Below are positions 1-7,583 of a stretch of 26,645 bases of DNA, piece after piece (position 1 is the stretch's first letter; the number at the start of each line of letters is the position of its first letter). A program made the position numbers and the translations under genes. A model generated the notes under the pieces. It was not told the DNA's origin. It did not search any database and was given only the letters and a program-made list of their open reading frames with translations. This DNA comes from DATAPE01 sp036265345. Its GTDB lineage: Bacteria; Actinomycetota; CADDZG01; WHSQ01. Location of the stretch: contig DATAPE010000117.1 of the NCBI GenBank assembly GCA_036265345.1, forward strand, positions 1-26,645, read 5' to 3'.

Positions 1-65
1 GGGCGATGAGAAGATCGGCTCGACGAAAGCGTGCCGAACCACCATCCGATGAAAGGAGTCAGATC

Positions 66-443
66 ATGTTGGGAGATAGCCCCGCATACAGCGGCTTCGC
101 GGTGGACGACCTCGCGAAGGCCAAGGAGTTCTACGGTGAGACGCTGGGAGTGAAGACGTCAGTTCTGGACGAGGCCACCGGCCTGATGACCCTCCACCTC
201 GGTGGGGGCCGAAACACGCTCGTCTATGTGAGGCCGGATCACGAACCGGCTGCGTACACGATCTTGAACTTCCCGGTCGACGACATCGACCAGGTTGTGG
301 ACGAGCTTGCTTCGCGCGGCGTGAAGTTCGAGAAGTACGAGGGCTTCGATCAGGACGACAAGGGCATAGCTCGGGGCCAGGGACCAAACATCGCGTGGTT
401 CAAGGATCCGGCGGGCAACATCCTGTCCGTCCTAAAGGAGTAG
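66..443 (+). CDS. VOC (glyoxalase/bleomycin-resistance fold) family protein
   Basis: A 125-residue protein with the single-module vicinal-oxygen-chelate layout: an opening beta strand with a variable AFYG-type helix (AKEFYGETLGV), a central strand, a second half starting at FPVDDIDQVVDEL, and the closing WFKDPAGNILSV signature. The ATG at 66 is chosen because GGAG lies about 8 nt upstream; the frame is open further back but has no better start. The usual metal-binding His/Glu positions are not evident, so a ligand-binding or resistance-type role is as likely as an enzyme. The gene is convergent with arsC, separated by about 11 bp. It has no cysteine, which argues against an ArsI-type C-As lyase despite the ars neighbourhood. 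The substrate is unknown. Confidence 0.85.
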   Translation: MLGDSPAYSGFAVDDLAKAKEFYGETLGVKTSVLDEATGLMTLHLGGGRNTLVYVRPDHEPAAYTILNFPVDDIDQVVDELASRGVKFEKYEGFDQDDKGIARGQGPNIAWFKDPAGNILSVLKE

Positions 444-454
444 TAGAGAGGCCA

Positions 455-925
455 TCAGCTGGCGGGCACGAGCTCTGCTAAAAGGGCCTTCACGCGGAGA
501 TCGATCTCGTCGCGGATGGGCCGAACCTGCTCGACTGGCTTGCCGGCGGGGTCCTCCACCTCCCAGTCGACGTAACGCTTGCCCGGATAGACAGGGCAAG
601 AGTCGCCGCAGCCCATCGTGACGACCACATCCGCCGTCCGCACGAGCTCGTCGCTCAGCGGTTTGGGGGATGCATCGCTCATATCGATCCCGATCTCAGC
701 CATCGCCTGGCGAACCCCTGGGTGGATCTCGTCGCCCGGGGTTGATCCTGCAGACCGGATGTGGAGCTTTCCGTTCGCCGCGCGATCGAGTAAGGCAGCA
801 GCCATCTGGGACCGACCCGCGTTATGAACGCATAGGAAGAGAATCGCGGGAGCTTCCTTGCCGCCGGCGAGCTGCTTGGCCGGGTGCTCCGGATCTGTCA
901 TTGCGGCCCGGGATGGACTATCCAT
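455..925 (-). CDS. arsC: Arsenate reductase, low-molecular-weight phosphatase-like (ArsC)
   Basis: A 156-residue cytoplasmic enzyme expected to reduce arsenate to arsenite with thioredoxin or a similar thiol donor. The phosphatase-type loop LCVHNAGRSQMAAAL near residues 31-45 carries the nucleophilic Cys. The downstream pair in MGCGDSCP supplies the two resolving cysteines of the thioredoxin-coupled family, and DWEVEDPAGK is the usual general-acid region. It is the last gene of the leftward arsR-arsM-arsC operon; its ATG comes 3 bp after the arsM stop, which suggests translational coupling. A shorter start at ATG 901 would give 148 residues and is also possible. Family assignment is secure; the choice of reductant is inferred from the Cys pattern. 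Confidence 0.93.
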   Translation of the reverse strand: MDSPSRAAMTDPEHPAKQLAGGKEAPAILFLCVHNAGRSQMAAALLDRAANGKLHIRSAGSTPGDEIHPGVRQAMAEIGIDMSDASPKPLSDELVRTADVVVTMGCGDSCPVYPGKRYVDWEVEDPAGKPVEQVRPIRDEIDLRVKALLAELVPAS

Positions 926-928
926 TCC

Positions 929-1765
929 TCAACCGTCAGGTGTCGCGAGGGGCCTGGTGGCCTTGATCATCGCCGAGTGCATCCCGTCGGCGACCGGATG
1001 GGTGGGGGTGATCGAGACGTCCGCAAAACCGGCTGCGAGCAAGCCGGCCTCGTACTCGGAAAACGAAAGAGCACCGGCGATGCAGCCGACGTAGCTGCCC
1101 CGTTCGGCTCTGTCGGCCACTGAAAGCTCATCCGATGCAACAACATCGCTGATGCCCAGACGCCCACCTGGCTTCAACACCCTGAACGTCTCCGCAAACA
1201 CTTTCGATTTGTCGGCCGCCAGATTGATGACGCAGTTGGAGATCACCACATCGATGACGGCGGCCGGCAGCGGGATCGATTCGATGTAGCCCTTCAGGAA
1301 TTCCACGTTGGCGGCGCCGGCCTTGTCCTTGTTGTCCAACGCGAGAGCAAGCATCTCATCGGTCATATCCAGTCCATAGGCCTTGCCGGAAGGACCGACC
1401 CGCCGGGCCGACAGCAGCACATCGATGCCGGCCCCCGAACCCAGGTCGAGGACCGTCTCTCCGGGTTGGAGCTCTGCGACCGCAGTGGGGTTGCCGCAGC
1501 CCAGACTCGCGAGTATTGCCGATTCGGGCAGGGAGCTGCGGTCGGAGATCTCGTACAGCTCGGAGCCGAAGCTCGCGGTCGAGGATCCACAGCATCCGGT
1601 TGAGGTTTCCTGTGGCGACGAGGACAGCGTTTCCCCGCAGCATGGTGCGGAGGCGCCGGCGACGCTTTCGCCGCAGCATCCCGCGGTCTGTTCCAGGGTG
1701 GATCCGCCGAACGCGCGTGCAGCTTCGGCGTACCGGTCTCGGACTTGCTCGCGGATGTCACTCAT
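929..1765 (-). CDS. arsM: Arsenite S-adenosylmethionine methyltransferase (ArsM)
   Basis: A 278-residue class I SAM-dependent methyltransferase that methylates As(III) to methylated, partly volatile arsenicals. The SAM loop VLDLGSGAGIDV is at residues 105-116. The cysteines expected to bind arsenic are Cys90 (SLGCGNP), Cys178 (SNCVINL) and Cys228 (GCIAGAL). Before the core lies a Cys-rich tail with three Cys-Cys pairs at 30-31, 42-43 and 58-59, each followed by Gly, which may bind extra metalloid. Its start overlaps the end of arsR by 8 bp, and arsC begins 3 bp after its stop, so the three genes form one operon. Core function is confident; the role of the tail is inference. Confidence 0.95.
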   Translation of the reverse strand: MSDIREQVRDRYAEAARAFGGSTLEQTAGCCGESVAGASAPCCGETLSSSPQETSTGCCGSSTASFGSELYEISDRSSLPESAILASLGCGNPTAVAELQPGETVLDLGSGAGIDVLLSARRVGPSGKAYGLDMTDEMLALALDNKDKAGAANVEFLKGYIESIPLPAAVIDVVISNCVINLAADKSKVFAETFRVLKPGGRLGISDVVASDELSVADRAERGSYVGCIAGALSFSEYEAGLLAAGFADVSITPTHPVADGMHSAMIKATRPLATPDG

Positions 1766-2138
1766 CGGTACCTCCCATGGGTCTGGTTACATCGGCAAGG
1801 CGGCGGAGCGAATCGCGATCAATCGAGAAGTAAGCCCACGTGCCCCTTTGCTCTCTCCTTAACAGTCCGGCGGTCACGAGCTTCTTGAGGTGATGGCTCA
1901 GGGTGGGTTGACCGAGGTCGAAGTGCACATTCAGCTCGCACACGCAGACCGGCTCGGCGCTATTGGCGAGCATATTCACGAGCCGGACTCGAGTCGGATC
2001 GGCGAGCGCTTTGAACAGACTCGCGGTGCCATCCGCTTCCTCGGAAGAGATCGCCGGTCCCGCGAGGGGAGCGCAGCAGCCGGGGTCGGCATCGCTCGAT
2101 CCGAGGGCCGGGGCATCCCTGATGAGCAGGTCCTTCAT
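1758..2138 (-). CDS. arsR: ArsR/SmtB-family arsenite-responsive repressor
   Basis: A 126-residue winged-helix repressor. The helix-turn-helix is FDLGQPTLSHHLKKLVTAGLL, and CVCEL just before it is the classical As(III) thiolate site of the ArsR family. A second vicinal Cys pair (PGCCAP) sits near the N-terminus. I chose the ATG at 2138 because AAGGGAAG lies just upstream; the ATG at 2153 has no ribosome-binding site. It is the first gene of the arsR-arsM-arsC operon and probably represses its own promoter through the dyad at 2192-2207; arsenite binding would release it. Family and operon logic are established; the exact ligand (As or Sb) is inferred. Confidence 0.93.
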   Translation of the reverse strand: MKDLLIRDAPALGSSDADPGCCAPLAGPAISSEEADGTASLFKALADPTRVRLVNMLANSAEPVCVCELNVHFDLGQPTLSHHLKKLVTAGLLRREQRGTWAYFSIDRDSLRRLADVTRPMGGTDE

Positions 2139-2191
2139 GGACTTCCCTTTCATTGACGTTCATCGATGTGTGGCTCCAGGGTCCCACATAT

Positions 2192-2207
2192 ATCGACAGT
2201 TGTCAAT
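2192..2207 (-). promoter_or_regulatory. Candidate ArsR operator
   Basis: A 16-bp dyad, ATTGACAACTGTCGAT on the minus strand, is symmetric at every position except the third pair and the two central bases. It resembles the ATTGACA-type dyads reported for ArsR repressors. It lies about 55 bp before the arsR start and next to a TATATG -10-like hexamer (plus-strand 2186-2191), so a bound repressor would cover the promoter. Binding is inferred. Confidence 0.65.
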
Positions 2208-2210
2208 GTA

Positions 2211-2259
2211 GAGGGGACCGGCCCGGCTGGCGGTTTGAGCCAGCTCGGGCCGGTCCCTC
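2211..2259 (-). terminator. Strong GC-rich hairpin, terminator after the phosphoesterase gene
   Basis: About 20 paired bases: an outer stem 2211-2225 with 2246-2259 (one bulged G), and an inner stem GCTGGC/GCCAGC around a 7-nt GGTTTGA loop. It lies about 55 bp past the end of the leftward phosphoesterase gene and directly before the ars operator, so it would insulate the ars promoter. There is no U-tract on the minus strand; the plus-strand side is followed by TCTTTATT, so it could work in either direction. Confidence 0.7.
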
Positions 2260-2315
2260 TTTATTCAGTTGACGGCCGCAACTCTTTCATGCGGTCGGGA
2301 AGCCGGTCCCGCGGA

Positions 2316-3881
2316 TCAATGGTGTGGAACCGGTTCGCCGGTGTCCGGATCGAGGATCAGTCTGCCTGCGCTGGACGACCTCCTGAACAGCCCGCCCAGG
2401 CTGCCCGCTTTGGCGTCGAAGGACTGGTCGCCTATCCGCCCGAGCCCCCAGTTGTCCTCGATGAATCTAAGGATGGAAGTCTGGTCCGTTACCGAGTGAT
2501 CCACGCTGTTCCGCCTGGCATAGGGAGAGATGACCAGGAGCGGGAGGCGCGGGCCGTAGCCACACTGATCCTGATATGCGCCTGTCGCGATCTGGCCGCA
2601 CAATCCCGGCCCGGTCAACGCGTCGTACGCAGGGTCGCTCGAGTGGTTGATGATCGGTGGCATCACGTGGTCGTACCAGCCATCGGAGTCGTCGTAAGCG
2701 ATCACGATCGCCATGTGGCGCCATTCGGGCAGCTGTTGCAACCGGTTGATGGTCTCAACAAGGAAGCGCTGTTCATCGAGCGGATCCGAATACCCGGCAT
2801 GACCGTTCTCGTACTTCGCTGCCTTTAGGAAACTGACCGACGGCAGTTTCCCCGAGTCTGCCGCGGTCCAGAAGTCGGCAAGATCGTATTGGTGATTGGC
2901 CTGATCCGTCTGGCCGATCATGTCCGGTGAGCTTGGCGGCAGGTGATGTGGGTTCGAAGTAGATGCGTAGTACTGGAATGCTTCGTGGTGTGCCGTGTAG
3001 TCGGTGACGTCTTTGCCTCCGATATTCACGTGCGAGGAGGCACAGTCGGCTACTCCATCGGTCGTGCTGGTCGGGGCAAAGCCACCCTGGAACCAACCCC
3101 ACGTCACGCCATGGGCGTTGAGCAAGTCGCCAACGTTCAGGCCGGAGAGGGAGGCAGTGTCGCCGTTCGAGCAATCATCGAACGCGGGATTGATATCGCC
3201 GATGATGGTCCCGTTGCTCACGTCGCCCGGCGAGGTGTCCGGAGTTGCTCCGTGGGTCTGTCCGGAGATCAGATTGATCGCGCCCGGTGCGGAGGGGCCG
3301 AATACGGTTCCGAAGAAGTTGTCGCTCATGGCGAACCGCTTGGCGTAATTCCATAACGCCGTGACCGTGTTGCCGTCGAAGAATCCCATCGTCTGGTTTG
3401 GATCGCAGCCCTTACCCTTCGCTCCCGTGTTCTCTGGGAACTTGTCCATGAGACCGGCGTCGGCGGCAAGCTGTTCGGTCGTGTAACCGTGTCCGTTGTC
3501 ACACGTGAGAGCTTGCGAGCGGTCCAGCCTGAACGGCTGGGCGCTGTTGGGGTTCGCTGTGAGTAGCGGCCCAGTTAAACCGTTCACGGTGGGAGTGTTG
3601 CGCTTCGCATGGAACGCAGGTTCCCCCGCGGGATTGGTAGCCACCGGATAGGTGCCGAAATAATGATCGAACGACACATTCTCTTGGTAGATGACAACCA
3701 AGTGGCGGATCGGAGTAGCGGTGTGCGGCCTGCGGACGGCAGCGACCGCAGGCTTGAGCGCGGGCGCAGTTGCCGCATCAGGGCGCGAGGTCTTTGTAGT
3801 GCGTCTTGCAGCCACGGCCCCCGATCCCAGTGGAACAAGCGCGCTCACCAGGGCGACGGCCAGAACAACTCTCAGCTTCAT
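2316..3881 (-). CDS. Secreted phospholipase C / acid phosphatase-family phosphoesterase
   Basis: A 521-residue exported hydrolase of the phosphoesterase family that includes bacterial phospholipases C and the acid phosphatase AcpA. It has a Sec-type signal peptide (residues 1-25, cut near AVA-A). The family's metal and active-site motifs are in order: QENVSFDHYFG (66-76), FGPSAPGA around Ser197 as likely nucleophile, KYENGHAGYSDP (356-367) and AYDDSDGWYDHV (395-406). The length matches the family. The start is supported by GGGGGAAAGAG right before the ATG. The substrate, phospholipid or other phosphoester, cannot be told from sequence; a role in phosphate scavenging is plausible. The gene is monocistronic, ending at the 2211-2259 hairpin. 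Confidence 0.88.
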   Translation of the reverse strand: MKLRVVLAVALVSALVPLGSGAVAARRTTKTSRPDAATAPALKPAVAAVRRPHTATPIRHLVVIYQENVSFDHYFGTYPVATNPAGEPAFHAKRNTPTVNGLTGPLLTANPNSAQPFRLDRSQALTCDNGHGYTTEQLAADAGLMDKFPENTGAKGKGCDPNQTMGFFDGNTVTALWNYAKRFAMSDNFFGTVFGPSAPGAINLISGQTHGATPDTSPGDVSNGTIIGDINPAFDDCSNGDTASLSGLNVGDLLNAHGVTWGWFQGGFAPTSTTDGVADCASSHVNIGGKDVTDYTAHHEAFQYYASTSNPHHLPPSSPDMIGQTDQANHQYDLADFWTAADSGKLPSVSFLKAAKYENGHAGYSDPLDEQRFLVETINRLQQLPEWRHMAIVIAYDDSDGWYDHVMPPIINHSSDPAYDALTGPGLCGQIATGAYQDQCGYGPRLPLLVISPYARRNSVDHSVTDQTSILRFIEDNWGLGRIGDQSFDAKAGSLGGLFRRSSSAGRLILDPDTGEPVPHH

Positions 3882-4136
3882 CTCTTTCCCCCTTCCTCGA
3901 GATTTGACTTGTTAGGCGTACACCCTTAGGGGGGACGTTGCCAGAGTAGAAAGACTCACCCGGCTGCTGTAATTCTCCGCAGACTTCGAGTGGAAGATCA
4001 CGGCGCTAACCAAGGCAAGCAGTCTGGAACCCTCGATCCCCGTTCGAGGCACGGTGGAGAATGTCGATAGGTCGAACATGCGGCCACCAAGCTTTCTTGG
4101 TTGGCCACAGGTGGATTCGAGGGAGGTGTTGGGCCA

Positions 4137-4820
4137 GTGGCAGTCGATCAGGTTCCCCCAAGCGCCGGTTCGTTCCTGTCCCATCTGGAGCCCGTCGAAC
4201 GGGACGCCTTGTCCGACCACAAGAGAAAGCGCCGCTTCAACCGGTCGACGACGTTGATGAATGCAGGGACGCTGTCGAACTCAGTTGTGGTCATCCTGGA
4301 GGGGCGCGTCAAGCTTTCGTTCTTCACCGACGAAGGACATGAAGTCGTGCTTGGTATCCGGGGGCCGGGCGACTTACTTGGCGAACTTTCGGCCCTTGAC
4401 GGCCGGCCCCACTCGGCTACTGCAACGGCTCTGGAGCCGGTGGAGGCGATGATCGTCGCAACCCCCGACTTCCATGCATTTCTCCTCGACCATCCGCGCG
4501 TGAGTCTCATGCTTCTTCGCATGTTGACGGCGCGCCTTCGCGATGCGGACGAAAAGCGCATCGAGTTCGCGGCGTACGACAGCGTGGGGCGAGTCGCGCG
4601 AAGGTTGGTCGAAATGGCAGACCGGTTTGGGGACCAGCAGGACGACGGGTTGCTGATCACCTTGCCCCTGTCGCAAGAGGAGCTTGCCGGATGGACCGGA
4701 TCGTCGCGCGAGGCGGTCAGCAAAGCGCTTCAAGCGCTGCGAGCGAGGGGACTCATCGACACTAAGCGCCGGGCGGTCACGATCCTTGATCTTCCGGGCC
4801 TGGAACGGCGAGCAATCTGA
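4137..4820 (+). CDS. Crp/Fnr-family transcriptional regulator
   Basis: A 227-residue regulator with an N-terminal cyclic-nucleotide-binding beta-roll, a dimer helix and a C-terminal winged helix (LSQEELAGWTGSSREAVSKA). I chose the GTG at 4137 because GGGAGG lies 10 nt upstream; a TTG at 4101 is a weaker alternative. There are no cysteines, so it is not an Fe-S sensor of the Fnr kind. The phosphate-binding cassette reads GELSALDGRPHSATATA: Gly-Glu is present, but His stands where cAMP-binding members carry Arg, so the ligand is uncertain. It converges, with a 22-bp gap, on a class III cyclase-like gene, which hints at a shared nucleotide signal. Confidence 0.9.
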   Translation: MAVDQVPPSAGSFLSHLEPVERDALSDHKRKRRFNRSTTLMNAGTLSNSVVVILEGRVKLSFFTDEGHEVVLGIRGPGDLLGELSALDGRPHSATATALEPVEAMIVATPDFHAFLLDHPRVSLMLLRMLTARLRDADEKRIEFAAYDSVGRVARRLVEMADRFGDQQDDGLLITLPLSQEELAGWTGSSREAVSKALQALRARGLIDTKRRAVTILDLPGLERRAI

Positions 4821-4842
4821 GCTAAGCGATTCAGCCTCTCTA

Positions 4843-5472
4843 TCAATTCTCGGACTGACTACGCCGTACCGACCGGATGAACCGTGACACCACCTTCTGC
4901 TCGGGGGTTGCCGAGCTAGATGGCATAGGAAGCGTGGGGACATGGTCAAGCGGAGTCCAGACGAGCGCGAAAGTGTTTACCGGCCGGCTGATGCCCTTTA
5001 CACTCCGTTCACCCATAGGACGGAATCCCCACTCGCGATGGTGCGAAACGAGTTCCGGGACGAGTCCGGAAACCAAGATCTGTCCGGCGTCCGCCAAGTC
5101 ACACAACCTCTTCGCAACCACCACCGATAGCCCCCAGTAGTCGCCTTCGGCGATGCTTGCTTCGCACACGTTCATGCCGATGCGTAATCCAATGGGCAGA
5201 GACCCGCTCCGGTTTTCCCAGTGGACTGCCCGTTGCATGGTCGTTGCGGCGTCCAGTGCGGCAACAACGCTGCTAAAGGCGACTTCGATCCCGTCGCCGA
5301 AGTTCTTAACCTCTTGACCGCCGTAGGCTTTGGCGATCTCTCTGAGGCGGGAAAGATATCTCCGAAGCAGCTCCCGGCCCTCGTCTTCTCCGACTCGCTC
5401 CATCGTCTCGGTCGAATCGACAAGATCTGTGAACAGGATCGTGATTGTGCCCGTTCGCCGTTCAATGGGCAC
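4843..5472 (-). CDS. Class III adenylate/guanylate cyclase-like domain protein
   Basis: A 209-residue soluble protein consisting almost wholly of one class III nucleotidyl cyclase domain. The two metal-binding aspartates are in ILFTDLVDST and FGDGIEVAF, and the purine-site Lys may be that of EVKNFGDG. The transition-state segment reads YWGLSVVVAKRLCDLA: Arg is kept but the usual Asn is Val, so catalysis may be weak or altered. I chose the GTG at 5472, 2 nt after the kinase-GH43 stop with AGGA 8 nt upstream. An ATG at 5556 would overlap that gene by 82 nt and is less likely. It is the second gene of an apparent operon with the kinase and convergent with the Crp-like gene. Confidence 0.83.
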   Translation of the reverse strand: MPIERRTGTITILFTDLVDSTETMERVGEDEGRELLRRYLSRLREIAKAYGGQEVKNFGDGIEVAFSSVVAALDAATTMQRAVHWENRSGSLPIGLRIGMNVCEASIAEGDYWGLSVVVAKRLCDLADAGQILVSGLVPELVSHHREWGFRPMGERSVKGISRPVNTFALVWTPLDHVPTLPMPSSSATPEQKVVSRFIRSVRRSQSEN

Positions 5473-5474
5473 GG

Positions 5475-7475
5475 TTAGGTTCCTACGACCGGTCGAGGCT
5501 GGGGAACATGGGACGGGCCATTTCCTCCGTTGACGACCGGCCATCCGTTCTGCCACCGGATGCGGTCGAGCATCATGCGGCGCAAGTGATTGGGATCCGA
5601 CCTATCCATCGCGTGGTAAAGGATGAAATACGCGCCCGATCCATCTTGGAAAACGGTCCCATGGCCCGGGGCGTTGAACTGATGATTGGCGGCGATGATG
5701 GGATTCGTTGCCGCCCGCTGGAATGGGCCCATCGCCGAACGTGAACGAGCGACCAGCACCGCGTAATGGGCTCGCTCCCCACAGCATCGGTTCCCCGAAT
5801 AGAAGAGGAAGTAGAAGCCTCTGTGGCGGATGACGGAAACTCCTTCCACCAGACTGTCGTAGCTCGTCGCCGAGGATGGAGCCAGCACCGTCCGTGCACG
5901 GCCCACGGGACTGCGACCGTCCTTCGACAATCGCTGCACCCTGATAGGGGCCCCATCAGAGCCCCAATACAACAACAAGCGACCGTCTGTCTGCCTCAGA
6001 ACGAAGGGGTCAATGTCGATGTATCCACCAGCTTTTTTAAGGGGTTCTCCGACCACGTGGAACGGTCCGTCAGGAGTGGTCGAGGTGGCGAGAGCGATTC
6101 CCATCGAGCCTGTCGCCTCTAGGCGCTCTGCGAAGTACATGTTGTAGCGGCCGTCGATGTGCAAGACATCCGGCGCCCAGGTGTCACCCGAGTGGGAACC
6201 ATCGGCCCAGGGTGGCAGTTTGTTCAGTGCGTCGCCCAGGAACCCCCAAGCGATGAGATTTCTGGACACGAGGACAGGTATGTGGATCCGATGCACGTAG
6301 ACCGTCTGAGTCGTGTATGCGTAAAAGAGCCCACCGGCGGCAATCACGGATGGATCCGGGGCGGGGTAAGCAACGATCGGATTCTTGTAATTCCTCGCGG
6401 TAGGAGACCTATTTATCTGAGCGGTCGGCAAGGGCTGACCCAGCCGAGCTATTGGGGGAGATTTCTTCGGAGCTCTGGGTGAGATGGAAGGTGTGTCGAA
6501 CAGCCGCACCACCAGCAGAGTGGTCCCGACGATCGCGATGGCCAACAGGCTGACGAGCAGGACCGATCTACGCGAGCCCGTGTGGGCGGGTTCAACCGTT
6601 GTGCCGGGCCGGCCGACCGCTTCGGCGCCTAGAGCGCTTCTTGCGGCGATCGCCAGCCCACCCGCGGTGCTGTAGCGCTGCTGGGGAGCTTTAGCCAGTG
6701 CCTGGGCGAGTACCCCATCTAGCGCCCTCGGCAACTCGGGTCGCCTATCAGTGATCCGTGGGACGGGTTGGTTCAGATGTGCCCACAGGATCGCGACGTC
6801 GCTGTCCAGATCGAAGGGACGGGACCCCGTGAGGCACTGGTAGAGCACGCAGCCGAGGGAGTAGACGTCTGTACGACCATCGAGGGGTTTGCCTTCGATC
6901 TGTTCCGGCGCGACGTAACCAACTGTGCCCATGAGCTCACCCGACCTCGTCGTGCCGGCCATATTGGGGCGTTTGGTAAGCCCAAAGTCGGACAGGAAGA
7001 TGTGATCGAGCTCACCTTGGTCCTCGGTCGCGAGGATGTTTTCAGGCTTGACGTCCCTATGAACCAAACCGGCCGCGTGCGCGACGTCCAGTGCAGCTGC
7101 GATCTGATCGATCACATACAACGTGACTGAAGGAGGCAAACGGCCATGCCGCTCGAGAAACTCCGCCAGGGTGCAGCCCTGGACGAAGCGCATGGCGATG
7201 TAGAGCAGGCCTTCGGCTTCTCCGGCGTCGTAGATGGGGATGATGTTGGGATGCTCCAGGCTGGCTGCAAGCCGCGACTCCCTGACGAAACGCTTGCGGA
7301 AGCGTTCATCTTGGGACAGCTCGGGCGCCAGCAGCTTGAGAGCCACTTTGCGGTCGAGGTGCTCGTGCTGCGCTCGGTAGACGACGCTCATTCCTCCACG
7401 GCCAACAAGCGCTTCGAGCTTGTAGCCCGCAATCTGAGCACCGACATAGGGGTCGACCCCGGGAAAGAGCTCCAT
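5475..7475 (-). CDS. Membrane Ser/Thr protein kinase fused to an extracellular GH43-like domain
   Basis: A 666-residue protein. Residues 18-280 are a complete PknB-type kinase: glycine loop GRGGMSVVYRA, catalytic Lys47, HRDVKPENIL with Asp141, DFG at 163-165 and VAPEQ at 188-192. A single membrane span lies at about 304-324, followed by a Pro/Ser-rich linker. Residues 363 to about 650 match the five-bladed propeller of glycoside hydrolase family 43, with candidate base Asp374 (APDPSV), pKa-modulating Asp489 (IDPFV) and acid Glu544 (VEGVSV). Family 43 enzymes act on arabinan- and xylan-type sugars; here the domain would sit outside the cell, either as an enzyme or as a glycan sensor driving the kinase. 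The fusion is unusual. The frame is continuous with no sign of chimeric assembly. Confidence 0.9.
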   Translation of the reverse strand: MELFPGVDPYVGAQIAGYKLEALVGRGGMSVVYRAQHEHLDRKVALKLLAPELSQDERFRKRFVRESRLAASLEHPNIIPIYDAGEAEGLLYIAMRFVQGCTLAEFLERHGRLPPSVTLYVIDQIAAALDVAHAAGLVHRDVKPENILATEDQGELDHIFLSDFGLTKRPNMAGTTRSGELMGTVGYVAPEQIEGKPLDGRTDVYSLGCVLYQCLTGSRPFDLDSDVAILWAHLNQPVPRITDRRPELPRALDGVLAQALAKAPQQRYSTAGGLAIAARSALGAEAVGRPGTTVEPAHTGSRRSVLLVSLLAIAIVGTTLLVVRLFDTPSISPRAPKKSPPIARLGQPLPTAQINRSPTARNYKNPIVAYPAPDPSVIAAGGLFYAYTTQTVYVHRIHIPVLVSRNLIAWGFLGDALNKLPPWADGSHSGDTWAPDVLHIDGRYNMYFAERLEATGSMGIALATSTTPDGPFHVVGEPLKKAGGYIDIDPFVLRQTDGRLLLYWGSDGAPIRVQRLSKDGRSPVGRARTVLAPSSATSYDSLVEGVSVIRHRGFYFLFYSGNRCCGERAHYAVLVARSRSAMGPFQRAATNPIIAANHQFNAPGHGTVFQDGSGAYFILYHAMDRSDPNHLRRMMLDRIRWQNGWPVVNGGNGPSHVPQPRPVVGT

Positions 7476-7583
7476 CTGAACTCGACTATCCCCCCGACCG
7501 CGACGATCCGCCTCTTAGGATTCTCAGGCTAACCAGGGCAGGTTGCTCCGTCCAGCACAAAGTGCGGGTCGGGGGCGCAGTCG

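Noticed and set aside
66..443. VOC protein as an ArsI C-As lyase of the ars locus
   Set aside because: ArsI enzymes need a vicinal Cys pair; this protein contains no Cys, and it is transcribed convergently to the ars operon.
3912..4220. 102-residue minus-strand frame between the phosphoesterase and Crp-like genes
   Set aside because: It overlaps the Crp-like coding region, has no recognisable motif and no ribosome-binding site.
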